Assembly (NCBI GenBank): GCA_965223215.1
Contig: CBDCVZ010000010.1
Span: 4,278,001 to 4,342,000 of the forward strand
Length of the DNA stretch: 64,000 bases
Source of the DNA: JABDMH01 sp965223215
GTDB lineage: Bacteria; Bacteroidota; Bacteroidia; Chitinophagales; Saprospiraceae
Reading direction: 5' to 3'
Positions within the stretch are counted from its first letter, which is position 1. Each line of letters begins with the position of its first letter. The notes beneath the pieces were generated by a model. The model was not told the origin of the DNA. It did not search any database and saw nothing but the letters and a program-made list of their open reading frames with translations. Shown here piece by piece: positions 44,313-53,102 of the stretch. The position numbers and the translations under genes were made by a program.

Positions 44313-44340
44313 AGGCTCCGCAATGGGGCCTTTTTTCTTT
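44313..44340 (+). terminator. Rho-independent terminator after DUF4290
   Basis: Stem AGGCTCC (44313-44319) pairs with GGGGCCT (44325-44331, one G-T wobble), followed by T6 and further Ts (44332-44340). Lies 27 bp after the DUF4290 stop. It overlaps the upstream in-frame ATG of murA (44323). Confidence 0.85.
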
Positions 44341-44361
44341 CATCAAGTCGCCTCGCTGATC

Positions 44362-45684
44362 ATGTCTTCAGATCTTTTTATTGTCGAAGGGAGCCAAAAA
44401 CTCAATGGAAATCTAACGCCTCAAGGTGCCAAAAACGAGGCGCTGCAAGTACTTTGCGCCGTCATGATGACCGACCAGGTCGTGACGATTTCTAATGTTC
44501 CGGAAATTCAAGATGTCAAGAAATTACTTGGCTTACTACAAGGGCTGGGTTGTCGTGTTAAACGAATATCAGCCGGGATCTATGAATTTCAAGCGAACGA
44601 AATAGATCTTGGATATCTGGCCTCTAAAGATTATCAACAACAAGCGAAAAGCATTCGTGGGTCGGTGATGTTAATGGGTGCTATGCTGGCGCGTTTTAAG
44701 AAAGCTTTTTTGCCCAAACCCGGCGGTGATAAAATCGGTCGCAGACGCCTAGACACACATTTTCATGCATTCACTAAACTTGGCGCTGAGTTCAAGTTTG
44801 ACGAAAAAAACAACCATTACTTCCTGGAGGGGAAAAAACTAGCAGGCACCTTCATCCTTATGGATGAAATATCCGTCACGGGAACAGCCAATGTCGTCAT
44901 GGCAGCGACCTGTGCATCGGGCACTACTACCATCTATAATGCAGCCTGTGAACCCTATGTGCAGCAACTTTGCAAAATGCTTAATCGCATGGGCGCCAAA
45001 ATTAGTGGTATTGGATCGAATATGTTGATCATTCAAGGTGTCGCTGGACTCGGTGGTACCACACATGAAGTACTGCCCGATATGATCGAAATTGGAAGTT
45101 TCATTGGTTTAGCGGCGCTGACACAATCCAACATCCGGATCAAAAATGTTCACTATCCCGAACTAGGTGTCATACCACGTGTATTCGGCCAGCTAGGTAT
45201 AAACATCGAGGTCGAAGACGATGACATCATTGTGAAGCAGCATGAATATGAAATTCAAAACTTCATCGATGGATCAATTCTAACCATCTATGACGCACCT
45301 TGGCCGGGCTTCACACCAGATTTGATGAGTATTATTTTAGTTGCTGCTACACAAGCCAGGGGAAGTGTGCTGATCCACCAAAAGATGTTTGAGAGCAGGC
45401 TTTTCTTTGTGGATAAGTTGATCGACATGGGTGCCCAAATCATACTATGTGATCCCCATCGTGCCACCGTGATAGGCCTAAATCGAAAATATCCTCTCAG
45501 AGGTATTGAAATGACTTCGCCTGATATTCGGGCAGGTGTGGCACTTTTAATTGCTGCTATGTCTGCCGAGGGTCGCAGCGTAATTCGAAATGTTAATCAA
45601 ATTGATCGCGGATATCAGAACATCGATGAACGATTAAATGCCATTGGCGCCCAAATTGAACGAAGGCGTGATAGCGATCTCTAA
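44362..45684 (+). CDS. murA: UDP-N-acetylglucosamine 1-carboxyvinyltransferase
   Basis: A 440-residue EPT-fold enzyme that starts peptidoglycan synthesis by adding enolpyruvate to UDP-GlcNAc. Motifs include QGAKNEALQVLCA (KN catalytic pair) and GGDKIGRRRLDTH. The usual active-site Cys (Cys115 in E. coli) is replaced by Asp123 here. The start at 44362 (MSSDLFIVEG) is preferred to 44323, because the latter lies inside the terminator. It converges on the polyprenyl synthase gene, 7 bp apart. Confidence 0.95.
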   Translation: MSSDLFIVEGSQKLNGNLTPQGAKNEALQVLCAVMMTDQVVTISNVPEIQDVKKLLGLLQGLGCRVKRISAGIYEFQANEIDLGYLASKDYQQQAKSIRGSVMLMGAMLARFKKAFLPKPGGDKIGRRRLDTHFHAFTKLGAEFKFDEKNNHYFLEGKKLAGTFILMDEISVTGTANVVMAATCASGTTTIYNAACEPYVQQLCKMLNRMGAKISGIGSNMLIIQGVAGLGGTTHEVLPDMIEIGSFIGLAALTQSNIRIKNVHYPELGVIPRVFGQLGINIEVEDDDIIVKQHEYEIQNFIDGSILTIYDAPWPGFTPDLMSIILVAATQARGSVLIHQKMFESRLFFVDKLIDMGAQIILCDPHRATVIGLNRKYPLRGIEMTSPDIRAGVALLIAAMSAEGRSVIRNVNQIDRGYQNIDERLNAIGAQIERRRDSDL

Positions 45685-45691
45685 ACCTGGG

Positions 45692-46666
45692 CTATTTTCT
45701 GCGTTCGGTCACAAAATTGATGAGTTCTTCCAACGCATCTCTTGCCTCATTTTTCGGAAAGGTGTGCAGCAGTTCCATGGCATCCAACTTATACTCACTC
45801 ATCCGATCACTGGCATACTCTAGGCCACCGTGTTCAATGGCAAAGTTGATAACCTCTCGAACGGCACTGCTTTGATGACTCTTATTTTGGACCAAATTGA
45901 TGATTCTGCGGCGGTCTGACTTCGAGGCTTTCTGCAATGCGTAGATCAATGGTAGTGTCATTTTCTTCTCTCTTATGTCAAGCCCTCGGGGTTTACCAAT
46001 ACTATTGGTACCATAATCAAAGAGGTCGTCCTTAATTTGATAGGCCATGCCGATCTTGGTTCCGAGCTCATGCATGCGATCAAGCGTCTCTTGATCTTGA
46101 GTCACCGATGCAGCTCCCACAGTACATGCTGCTGCGATAAAAGAAGCGGTCTTCTTTTCTATGATCTCATAGTACACAGCCTCTTTAATGTCCAATCTCC
46201 TGGCCTTTGCCATTTGTAGTAACTCACCTTCACTCATGGCCTTGACTGCCCGATTGAGAATCTTCAAAATGAGAAATTCATTGTTTTCCAGGGCAACCAT
46301 GAGCCCTTTTGACAAGAAATAATCACCTACCAAAACAGCTACCTTATTTTTCCACAAAGCATTGATAGAGAAGAAACCTCTTCTCTTATCGGCCTCATCG
46401 ACCACATCATCATGAACTAAAGTTGCGGTGTGGAGCAGTTCCACCATGGTGGCTGCGGTAAAACTTGAATCGTTTATATGGCCAAATAGCTTAGCGCTCA
46501 GCAGTACCATCATCGGTCTGACCTGCTTGCCTTTTCTGTGTGCTATGTAATAGGTGATGCGATCTAATAGTGCTACTTCGCTGCGTAAGGTCTGTTTAAG
46601 TCGGACCTCAAAATCCTTCATCTCACTTTCCACAGGCCGCTTTATGGACTCAAGCTTTAGCGTCAT
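45692..46666 (-). CDS. Trans-polyprenyl diphosphate synthase
   Basis: A 324-residue long-chain prenyltransferase. The first Asp-rich motif is DDVVDEADKRRG (residues about 92-103) and the second is DDLFDYGTN. It is likely the octaprenyl or solanesyl synthase that builds the menaquinone side chain. The product length is set by residues upstream of the first motif, so it cannot be fixed by eye. Helical and cytosolic; a standalone gene between murA and the DUF6427 gene. Confidence 0.92.
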   Translation of the reverse strand: MTLKLESIKRPVESEMKDFEVRLKQTLRSEVALLDRITYYIAHRKGKQVRPMMVLLSAKLFGHINDSSFTAATMVELLHTATLVHDDVVDEADKRRGFFSINALWKNKVAVLVGDYFLSKGLMVALENNEFLILKILNRAVKAMSEGELLQMAKARRLDIKEAVYYEIIEKKTASFIAAACTVGAASVTQDQETLDRMHELGTKIGMAYQIKDDLFDYGTNSIGKPRGLDIREKKMTLPLIYALQKASKSDRRRIINLVQNKSHQSSAVREVINFAIEHGGLEYASDRMSEYKLDAMELLHTFPKNEARDALEELINFVTERRK

Positions 46667-46783
46667 ATTTAGTAGCTTAGGCGCTGATTTTTGGAAGGGG
46701 AAGATACAACCAATTGACGGTTACCACATTTAGACCGGAAAAATACTTTGGCTGCGATTTCACCGCTTGCACTAACTCCAATC

Positions 46784-47755
46784 ATGCTCGATTTATTTAG
46801 AAAGAATCTTTTCGTATACAACCTATTTCTCTTGATTTATTGCATCATCTTGAGAATTTCCTGGTTTTTCCTGGAGATCCCACAATCACATTTACATGAT
46901 GGAGTACTCTCGACCTATTTGTTCAATCTCATGGGTGATGACACCATCTTCATTAAGATTTTTGCCATTGTCATCCTGATCTACCAGGCCATTCAAATCA
47001 ATCGCCTAGTCAGTTTGAATCGTCTGACCAACGAGAACACTCTTTTCTCGGGCTTATTCTATCTGCTAATTATTTCGGTCACCCTATCATTCATTCCCCT
47101 ACACGCTTCGCTACTTGCCAACACATTTCTCATCGTGATGTTGACAGACATCTTCAAGCAAACAAAGAATCATGCTTTACATCTGAACATATTCAATGTT
47201 GGTTTCTGGGCTGGCATGGCGAGTCTACTGTACTTTCCCTACATCCTATTCTTTCCGGTCGGCGTACTGGGAGTTATCTACCTCCGTACCTTTAAATCAA
47301 TTGATTTTTTCCGTGCCTTCCTAGGTCTCTTAGTTCCCTATTTTTTGATGGCCACTGCCCTATTTCTAACCGATGACTTATCGCGGCTCTGGTCAGATCA
47401 TGCACTGGGAGCCTTTGGGTTTCTCAACATCAGCGATGATTTTGCGTGGAAGGACTATACTTTGTTGGGAATATTTGCCATCATTATCTTGATTTCGCTT
47501 GCCACGATGGGCAACTTTGCCACTGGAGTGAACATTCACGTTCGCCGAAAAATATCGGTGATCTTCTTTACCCTGATTGGTGCGCTCCTGCTCATGGTCA
47601 TCGTTGCAAATACCAGTATGCTAAGCCTCATCTTCTTGTCTGTACCCCTTTCAATCTTTATGGCTATGATGTTTCTCAAATTGGAGCCGCAATTTGCCGA
47701 ACTAATTCACTTCATTCTTTTTGCCCTAGCCATAGCCTTTCAGTATTTGGTTTAG
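46784..47755 (+). CDS. DUF6427-like membrane protein
   Basis: A 323-residue polytopic protein with about nine hydrophobic helices. I used the ATG at 46784 (MLDLFRKNLFVYNLFLLIY); a TTG at 46748 would add 12 residues without similarity to the family start. The wording LANTFLIVMLTDIFKQ, GFWAGMASLLYFPYILFF and HVRRKISVIFFTLIG resembles Bacteroidota DUF6427. Function unknown. A TACTTTGG close to the -7 consensus lies just upstream. Confidence 0.75.
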   Translation: MLDLFRKNLFVYNLFLLIYCIILRISWFFLEIPQSHLHDGVLSTYLFNLMGDDTIFIKIFAIVILIYQAIQINRLVSLNRLTNENTLFSGLFYLLIISVTLSFIPLHASLLANTFLIVMLTDIFKQTKNHALHLNIFNVGFWAGMASLLYFPYILFFPVGVLGVIYLRTFKSIDFFRAFLGLLVPYFLMATALFLTDDLSRLWSDHALGAFGFLNISDDFAWKDYTLLGIFAIIILISLATMGNFATGVNIHVRRKISVIFFTLIGALLLMVIVANTSMLSLIFLSVPLSIFMAMMFLKLEPQFAELIHFILFALAIAFQYLV

Positions 47756-47855
47756 TAAGACTGTTTTACCCCTGATGTCCCCGTAATGTCATTTTCCACC
47801 ACATCCGCGCTTCTAAAACATATTATTAGAGTGTTAAAAAGCGTTAGTGGCTAGA

Positions 47856-47882
47856 TTGTTACTGATACCCCCCTTAATTTCG
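47856..47882 (+). promoter_or_regulatory. Candidate promoter of the DsbD-like gene
   Basis: TTG at 47856-47858, a 16-bp spacer, then TAATTTCG at 47875-47882 (one mismatch to TAnnTTTG). The ATG at 47925 is 42 bp downstream. Confidence 0.4.
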
Positions 47883-47924
47883 GGTCCGATTTATGTTAGA
47901 TAAATCTCAATTGTGTCATTTAGA

Positions 47925-50444
47925 ATGAATCATCGTATGCGCACCAAGATGTTCCTTTCTTCGCTAGGTGTTTTGATTTCGACTTTTTTGTTTGGTCAAA
48001 TCTATAATCCAGTGCAGTGGAGATTTTCTTCTGAGCAACTGGGCTCCAATGAGTATCTGTTGATATATGAGGCTGAGATTGAATCTGGCTGGGCGGTCTA
48101 CTCGCAGTACCTTGAAAGTGATTTGGGTCCCGTTGCGACCTCAATTAATTATGAATCTTCAACACATTTCGAAGTGGTGGGTAAGGCCGAAGAGAAAGGG
48201 CATAGAAAAGACGGATACGATGCGATTTTTGATATGAATGTGGTGAAATTCACCGATCGGTATCGGATCGAACAGCGGATTAGGCTCAAGGAAAACAAAC
48301 CAGTCACGGGTTACCTCAATTTCATGACCTGCGACGATACCAAATGCCTGCCACCTAAAGATGTCGACTTTAGGATTGAACTCGCTAAAGCATCCACCGG
48401 TAAGAAATCACCAGATGGAAGTGCCTCGTTGCCTCAAGAAGAAAACTCAGAGCCGGGCTTCGAAATAGATCTGGGCGACGAGTTTGCAGAGGCACCATTG
48501 GGTTCGGACACCGATGGAGGAATCTCAGACCCGGTAGCCTGGCAAGCGTCCTTTATTAAAGGTCAACCCAACCGGGTGGTATTCATCGCTAAGATTGATG
48601 AAGGGTGGCACATCTACGGACAAGAAATTGAGGGAGATGGACCAATACCCACCGCATTTGTGATCGAAGGAGAAAAAGTGTTGTTACCAGTTGAAGCTGC
48701 CTATGCCACCGAGGAAGCAGATGATTTTTTCGAGGGGATCATAATTAAGAAAATAAAAAAGGAGGCAGCCTTTACCTATTCCTTTGAGCGCTCTGATCCC
48801 ATCCAGGGGGAAATCGAGTTTATGAGCTGCGATGCCTCGAAATGCACTTTCCCTCCACCCCTGCCCTTTGTCATCGATCCAGCGAAAGGATTGGTCAAGC
48901 TCGGCAATGAGACCTTCTCAGATGAAATCATTGAAACTCCTGCCACGTATGCCATTGATGCCGAGCAGGTTGAAACACCAATCGGAGCTTGTGGTCCGGC
49001 GCAAGAAGTAAAGGGAAAGGGACTCTGGGGTTTATTTCTGCTGGGTTTTATCGGCGGATTATTTGCGATTGTGACGCCATGTGTTTTTCCGATGATTCCT
49101 TTGACCGTCAGTTTTTTTACCAAAGGCAGTGAGAATAGAAAGAAAGGCCTTCAGCGAGCTTTCTTATACGGTGGTTTTATATTACTCGTCTACTTACTCT
49201 TAAGTGTTCCATTCCATATGCTGGATAGTGTGAATCCCGGAATATTGAATGAAATTTCAACCAACGTGGTTCTGAATATCCTGTTCTTTTTGATCTTTCT
49301 CTTTTTTGCATTTTCCTTCTTTGGTTACTACGAATTGACTCTGCCAGCCAGCTGGACCAACAAGGCCAGTAGCGCGGAGGGTGTGGGTGGTGCCATTGGA
49401 ATATTTTTTATGGCACTGACCTTAGCTTTAGTTTCTTTCTCATGTACTGGCCCCATTCTTGGAACGCTATTGGCAGGAGCCCTGACTGCCGACGGTGGCG
49501 CTATGCAACTCACTGCGGGAATGGGTGGATTTGGGCTTGCATTAGCCTTGCCATTTGCGGTCTTTGCTGCTTTTCCAGCCTGGCTGTCCTCGATCCCAAA
49601 GTCTGGAGGCTGGCTCAACACCGTCAAGGTCACCTTGGGTTTTCTCGAATTGGCTCTTGCATTTAAGTTTCTATCAAATGCGGATCTGGTTAAGCGCTGG
49701 GGATTACTCAAAATCGAACCCTTCCTAGTCATATGGATCATTATATTTTTGGGCCTGGCCATCTACCTATTTGGAAAGATCAGGTTTCCTCATGATAGCC
49801 CGGTCAAAAAACTTTCTTTTGTTCGCATCAGTAGCGGCATACTGTCTCTGGCATTTGCACTCTATTTGGTCAGCGGTTTTAGAGTCAACAAGGAGACCAA
49901 TACCTTTCAATCTTTAACGGTCTTAAGTGGGTTGGCTCCTCCCTCGGGGTATAGCTGGTTTTTCCCAAATGATTGCCCCAATGATCTCGATTGCTTCAAG
50001 GATCTTGATAAAGGCATTGCACACGCCAAGAAAGTAAACAAACCGGTAATGATTGATTTTACGGGCCACGCATGTGTTAACTGCCGGAAAATGGAAGAGC
50101 ACGTGTGGCCGCAATCACCCGTCATCGACCGTCTCAAAGAAGACTTTGTATTGATCTCTCTATATGTGGACGAAAAAATAACCTTGCCCGAAGAAGATCA
50201 GATCGTGGTGCAAAAAAAGTCTGGTAATAAGCAGAAGCTGCGGACATACGGCAACAAATGGGAACATTTTCAATCGGAGTATTTTAATAACAACTCTCAA
50301 CCGTATTACGTTTTGCTGTCACCCGATGGCAAACTGCTCAACCAACCCGTTGGCTACACTCCCGATGTGGAAGAATATGCCTCCTTTCTGGATTGTGGGC
50401 TGGATGTCTTTAAAGAGTTGCAGTCTGAAATTGGCCTGAAGTAG
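47925..50444 (+). CDS. DsbD-like protein-disulfide reductase
   Basis: An 839-residue membrane thiol-transfer protein. A signal peptide (to about 27, LFGQ) is followed by two tandem N-terminal DsbD-alpha-like domains, each ending in a C-D-D/A-x-K-C motif (CDDTKCLPP near 136 and CDASKCTFP near 303). Next comes an eight-helix transmembrane domain with paired cysteines (TPCVFPMIPLTV and SCTGPILG). The C-terminal thioredoxin domain has active site C717-V-N-C720. It should carry electrons from cytosolic thioredoxin to periplasmic partners. A GTG at 47913 is in frame, but the ATG is preferred. Confidence 0.9.
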   Translation: MNHRMRTKMFLSSLGVLISTFLFGQIYNPVQWRFSSEQLGSNEYLLIYEAEIESGWAVYSQYLESDLGPVATSINYESSTHFEVVGKAEEKGHRKDGYDAIFDMNVVKFTDRYRIEQRIRLKENKPVTGYLNFMTCDDTKCLPPKDVDFRIELAKASTGKKSPDGSASLPQEENSEPGFEIDLGDEFAEAPLGSDTDGGISDPVAWQASFIKGQPNRVVFIAKIDEGWHIYGQEIEGDGPIPTAFVIEGEKVLLPVEAAYATEEADDFFEGIIIKKIKKEAAFTYSFERSDPIQGEIEFMSCDASKCTFPPPLPFVIDPAKGLVKLGNETFSDEIIETPATYAIDAEQVETPIGACGPAQEVKGKGLWGLFLLGFIGGLFAIVTPCVFPMIPLTVSFFTKGSENRKKGLQRAFLYGGFILLVYLLLSVPFHMLDSVNPGILNEISTNVVLNILFFLIFLFFAFSFFGYYELTLPASWTNKASSAEGVGGAIGIFFMALTLALVSFSCTGPILGTLLAGALTADGGAMQLTAGMGGFGLALALPFAVFAAFPAWLSSIPKSGGWLNTVKVTLGFLELALAFKFLSNADLVKRWGLLKIEPFLVIWIIIFLGLAIYLFGKIRFPHDSPVKKLSFVRISSGILSLAFALYLVSGFRVNKETNTFQSLTVLSGLAPPSGYSWFFPNDCPNDLDCFKDLDKGIAHAKKVNKPVMIDFTGHACVNCRKMEEHVWPQSPVIDRLKEDFVLISLYVDEKITLPEEDQIVVQKKSGNKQKLRTYGNKWEHFQSEYFNNNSQPYYVLLSPDGKLLNQPVGYTPDVEEYASFLDCGLDVFKELQSEIGLK

Positions 50445-50459
50445 ACCGCTCAAGACATC

Positions 50460-51395
50460 TTACTTTGACTTTGGAATCTTGACCTTATACACCTTACCTG
50501 CTGGGACGGTCAGTTTGCTCGAAATCAGCCAGGGATTATAAATTTTTAGCATCCGATAGGTTGTGCCATGCTCTTTGGCAAAGGTGCCAAGATTTGAAAT
50601 ACTCTCATCTACTTCCAGCACGGTACAATCTTGCAGTGGTTTATACATTTTATCATTCTTATCGATGTAAAAGCCAAAATCTTCCGGTTGTTCCATGATT
50701 TCTTTCAAAGCAAGCACTCGAAATAAATAGCGACTCGTTTCGGATCCGAAATTCATGTCGTAATACGAGTCCATGTTTTGTCGAGCTTTTTCTCTGGCAA
50801 ATCTCGTCTCACCCATATTGTAGGCTCCGATGGCGTTGGTCCAGTTGCCGAACCGCTTATAATAGTCAGCAATTAACTCGCAGGCGGCATAAGTTGACTT
50901 TTCAAGGTGGTATCGTTCGTCCACTTCGCTGGTTATCTGCAAACCATACCCCTTGGCCACTGCGGACATAAATTGCCAAATACCTTTGGCACCAGCAGGT
51001 GAAGTTTCGTTGCGCAAATTGCTTTCAATCACCGCAACATATTTAAAATCATCGGGGATCCCCTTCTCAGCCAAAATCGGTTCGATCGTAGGAAAGTAAC
51101 GCTGTGCATTTTTGATATTAAGCAGTGTACTACTGTGCCAATAGGAATTGACCATGAGTTCACGCTCAAAGCGTTCCAGCACGTCGAAGTTATCGGTTGG
51201 AACTTTTTCTCCGGCGATCAAATATTCCTGATCGAGACTCACTGATTTGATGATTTGAGGCAAGCGATGTGGACCATCACTGGCGATCTTATCATCCTCA
51301 ACTGGCACGGCAGCCGGGTTGCTCGAGGAGGTATAAATTAGGAGGCCAAACAAGAGGCCCAGAATGATGAGGATTGGAGATTTGGAATTTAGCAT
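50460..51395 (-). CDS. Lytic transglycosylase (SLT domain)
   Basis: A 311-residue envelope enzyme. It has an N-terminal membrane anchor (residues 8-24), then an SLT catalytic domain (about 105-235): the catalytic Glu is in AVIESNLRNE, followed by SPAGAKGIWQFM and IGAYNMGETRF, and the C-terminal region resembles LysM (TTYRMLKIYNPWL). It cleaves peptidoglycan to anhydromuropeptides, like MltD but with a single terminal LysM-like unit. It lies 77 bp after the DUF2480 gene. A near -7 box (TATTTTCG on the minus strand) lies upstream. Confidence 0.92.
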   Translation of the reverse strand: MLNSKSPILIILGLLFGLLIYTSSSNPAAVPVEDDKIASDGPHRLPQIIKSVSLDQEYLIAGEKVPTDNFDVLERFERELMVNSYWHSSTLLNIKNAQRYFPTIEPILAEKGIPDDFKYVAVIESNLRNETSPAGAKGIWQFMSAVAKGYGLQITSEVDERYHLEKSTYAACELIADYYKRFGNWTNAIGAYNMGETRFAREKARQNMDSYYDMNFGSETSRYLFRVLALKEIMEQPEDFGFYIDKNDKMYKPLQDCTVLEVDESISNLGTFAKEHGTTYRMLKIYNPWLISSKLTVPAGKVYKVKIPKSK

Positions 51396-51472
51396 GCTAC
51401 AATACAGTTAAATATACATTACGAAAATACATAATATTTATTGAGAAAAAGAAATCCAAATATGGACGTCTA

Positions 51473-51997
51473 CTAAAGCTTCCGCGGCCTTTTAAAGATC
51501 GGGACCGTGCTGCATGGCTCTCCATACATAATGCTTTGGGCATACGGTTGGAGTCTGGCAGCGAGATCAAGGTATGCTGAGGCAGGTACTGGTTTATCAC
51601 TACATCCTTTGATGACGATTCGCTGACCGGAATATTTCTCAACATCGAGATTGTTGAGTGTACGTGCATAGCAGTCTCTAATCAATTCTTCAGAGGTGCC
51701 TAAATAGACATGTACGGCAAAGGGCCTGGCATAAGTTGCTACTAGCATATAGGCCCAGACGGGGATGATGGCATCTGCAGAGCAGTATACTGCGAGGTGC
51801 CCCCCTTTATATTGGCTCCAATCACGTTGTTTAACGGCTTCTCTAAAGTCTTTTTCCTTGAGGATTAAGCCCTGAAAGAGATGTTCCTTGAGGTCAAATT
51901 CGAAAATGGGCTCCGGGGGGAAGTAGTCTTCCAAGTTCAGTGTCACCAAACTACTATTGGCGACCCGATTCACCAATGGTTTTTGTTCTACATCCAT
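51473..51997 (-). CDS. DUF2480 protein
   Basis: A 174-residue cytosolic protein starting MDVEQKPLVNRVANSSLVTLNLEDYFP, the DUF2480 signature. Other conserved wording: IPVWAYMLVATYARPFA and IKGCSDKPVPASAY. Bacteroidota-specific, function unknown. It starts 6 bp after scpB ends, so the two are co-transcribed; a link to chromosome segregation is a guess from this pairing. Confidence 0.85.
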   Translation of the reverse strand: MDVEQKPLVNRVANSSLVTLNLEDYFPPEPIFEFDLKEHLFQGLILKEKDFREAVKQRDWSQYKGGHLAVYCSADAIIPVWAYMLVATYARPFAVHVYLGTSEELIRDCYARTLNNLDVEKYSGQRIVIKGCSDKPVPASAYLDLAARLQPYAQSIMYGEPCSTVPIFKRPRKL

Positions 51998-52003
51998 GCG
52001 AAT

Positions 52004-52600
52004 TTAATTTTGACTAGTGGTTCGTATTGCCTCCTCAACAATGGAATTAGAATCACCAATTTCATTGTCGGGCTTTTCGAAGTCTTTGATCTTTGGAAGA
52101 TCAGAGATATCTTTTAAACCAAAATAATCCATAAATCGTTCGCTGGTCTGGTATAGTAGTGGTCTTCCAGGTCCATCAGCTCGACCGCTGATGCTGATCA
52201 ATTCCTTATCAAGTAGCTTTTGGATGGTATATTCACAATTCACACCTCTGATGCTCTCGACTTCCACTTTGGTCACGGGTTGCTTGTAGGCAACGATGGC
52301 CAGTGTTTCGAGTGCTGCTCTCGATAGCATTTTTCGAGTATGTTGTTTTAGATACTGACCCACAATCGTATGATACGCACCCTTGGTCATAAAACAATAA
52401 CCGCCTGCGATCAGGTTTAACTCAAACGAATAGTTTTCATCGACGTACTTTTGGCTCAACGATTCAAGCGCATTGGTAATCTCCTCTAACGCAACGGGTG
52501 CGTCAAAGCATGTACTTAAACATTCTTCAATCTCAGCTAGGGTCACCGGTTGTTCGGCAGCGAAAATGAGACTTTCTATATGGAGGGCAAGTGGGTCCAT
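52004..52600 (-). CDS. scpB: Segregation and condensation protein B
   Basis: A 198-residue kleisin-associated winged-helix protein that joins ScpA and SMC in the condensin complex. It has two winged helices (ALHIESLIFAAEQPVTLAEIEECL and LSRAALETLAIVAYKQPVTKVEVESIRG) with the family's second-domain signature, then LLYQTSERFMDYFGLKDISDLP. The C-terminal tail is acidic (EKPDNEIGDSNS). A TACTTTTG -7 box at 52611-52618, 10 bp from the ATG, is its promoter. ScpA is not in the window. Confidence 0.93.
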   Translation of the reverse strand: MDPLALHIESLIFAAEQPVTLAEIEECLSTCFDAPVALEEITNALESLSQKYVDENYSFELNLIAGGYCFMTKGAYHTIVGQYLKQHTRKMLSRAALETLAIVAYKQPVTKVEVESIRGVNCEYTIQKLLDKELISISGRADGPGRPLLYQTSERFMDYFGLKDISDLPKIKDFEKPDNEIGDSNSIVEEAIRTTSQN

Positions 52601-52610
52601 CTTTTTGTTT

Positions 52611-52618
52611 CAAAAGTA
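52611..52618 (-). promoter_or_regulatory. -7 promoter box of scpB
   Basis: Minus strand reads TACTTTTG, an exact TAnnTTTG, 10 bp from the scpB ATG, so the mRNA would have a very short leader. Confidence 0.55.
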
Positions 52619-52643
52619 TACTAATTTGAGAGAAGATCCTCCG

Positions 52644-52684
52644 ATTTAGGGTGAAAAGAACACCTTTTCAATCCTGCCCTAAAT
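52644..52684. repeat. Nested perfect hairpin upstream of scpB
   Basis: ATTTAGGG (52644-52651) pairs with CCCTAAAT (52677-52684). Directly inside, TGAAAAG (52652-52658) pairs with CTTTTCA (52664-52670), leaving a 6-nt bulge on one side. All 15 pairs are perfect. Confidence 0.6.
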
Positions 52685-52711
52685 GAAACAAAAAGGATCC
52701 ACTGATCCTTT
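52685..52711 (-). terminator. Orphan minus-strand terminator
   Basis: AAAGGATC (52692-52699), loop CACT, GATCCTTT (52704-52711). On the minus strand the stem is followed by TTTTTGTTT. No minus-strand gene lies upstream up to radA, so the terminated transcript is unknown. Confidence 0.55.
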
Positions 52712-53007
52712 CGATCTGGCCGGTTGGATGATGCAAAGACCCCCTTGAAATCCACCAAAAATGAAACAGGGCACCAACTTGCGCTAGCACCCTGTATAAC
52801 CCCAAAAAACCAAATGAAAACAATCTACATTTATACTCCCTGTAGATAATATTTTTGCTTTTGTGACTTCCTTTGAAGCCCTTTGCAATTACATTCACTC
52901 CTATGACGCAACCGCAAATCAAGAACCACAAAAAAAAATGAAAAAAATGAAAAAAAAACTGATATGATGTCGTAACAACATAGCAATCAGCTACTTAGGC
53001 GAGTAGA

Positions 53008-53015
53008 TAGTTTTG
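53008..53015 (+). promoter_or_regulatory. -7 promoter box of radA
   Basis: TAGTTTTG, exact TAnnTTTG, 87 bp before the GTG start of radA. No matching -33 element was seen. Confidence 0.45.
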
Positions 53016-53102
53016 TGGTTTAACTTGGTTGGTAGTGTAATCTTTCCCTAAATGTTACCTTCGTAACATCTAGTTTTAGTCAATATACAATTTTTATCTA
53101 GG

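Larger units (their letters stand above)
52601..53102. other. Divergent intergenic region between scpB and radA
   Basis: 502 bp with no credible gene. It holds the scpB promoter (52611-52618), two tandem hairpins (52644-52684 and 52692-52711), a homopolymeric A-rich stretch (about 52928-52970), further small inverted repeats (ACAGGG/CCCTGT, CTACA/TGTAG near 52765-52845), and the radA -7 box (53008-53015). An 11-codon frame at 52814 (MKTIYIYTPCR) is too short to support. Confidence 0.5.

Noticed and set aside
52814..52849. 11-codon frame MKTIYIYTPCR as a leader peptide
   Set aside because: Too short and without a regulatory context to justify calling it.
52668..52931. 87-codon minus-strand frame between scpB and radA
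   Set aside because: Spans the hairpins and an unconserved spacer, low-complexity translation, no supported start.
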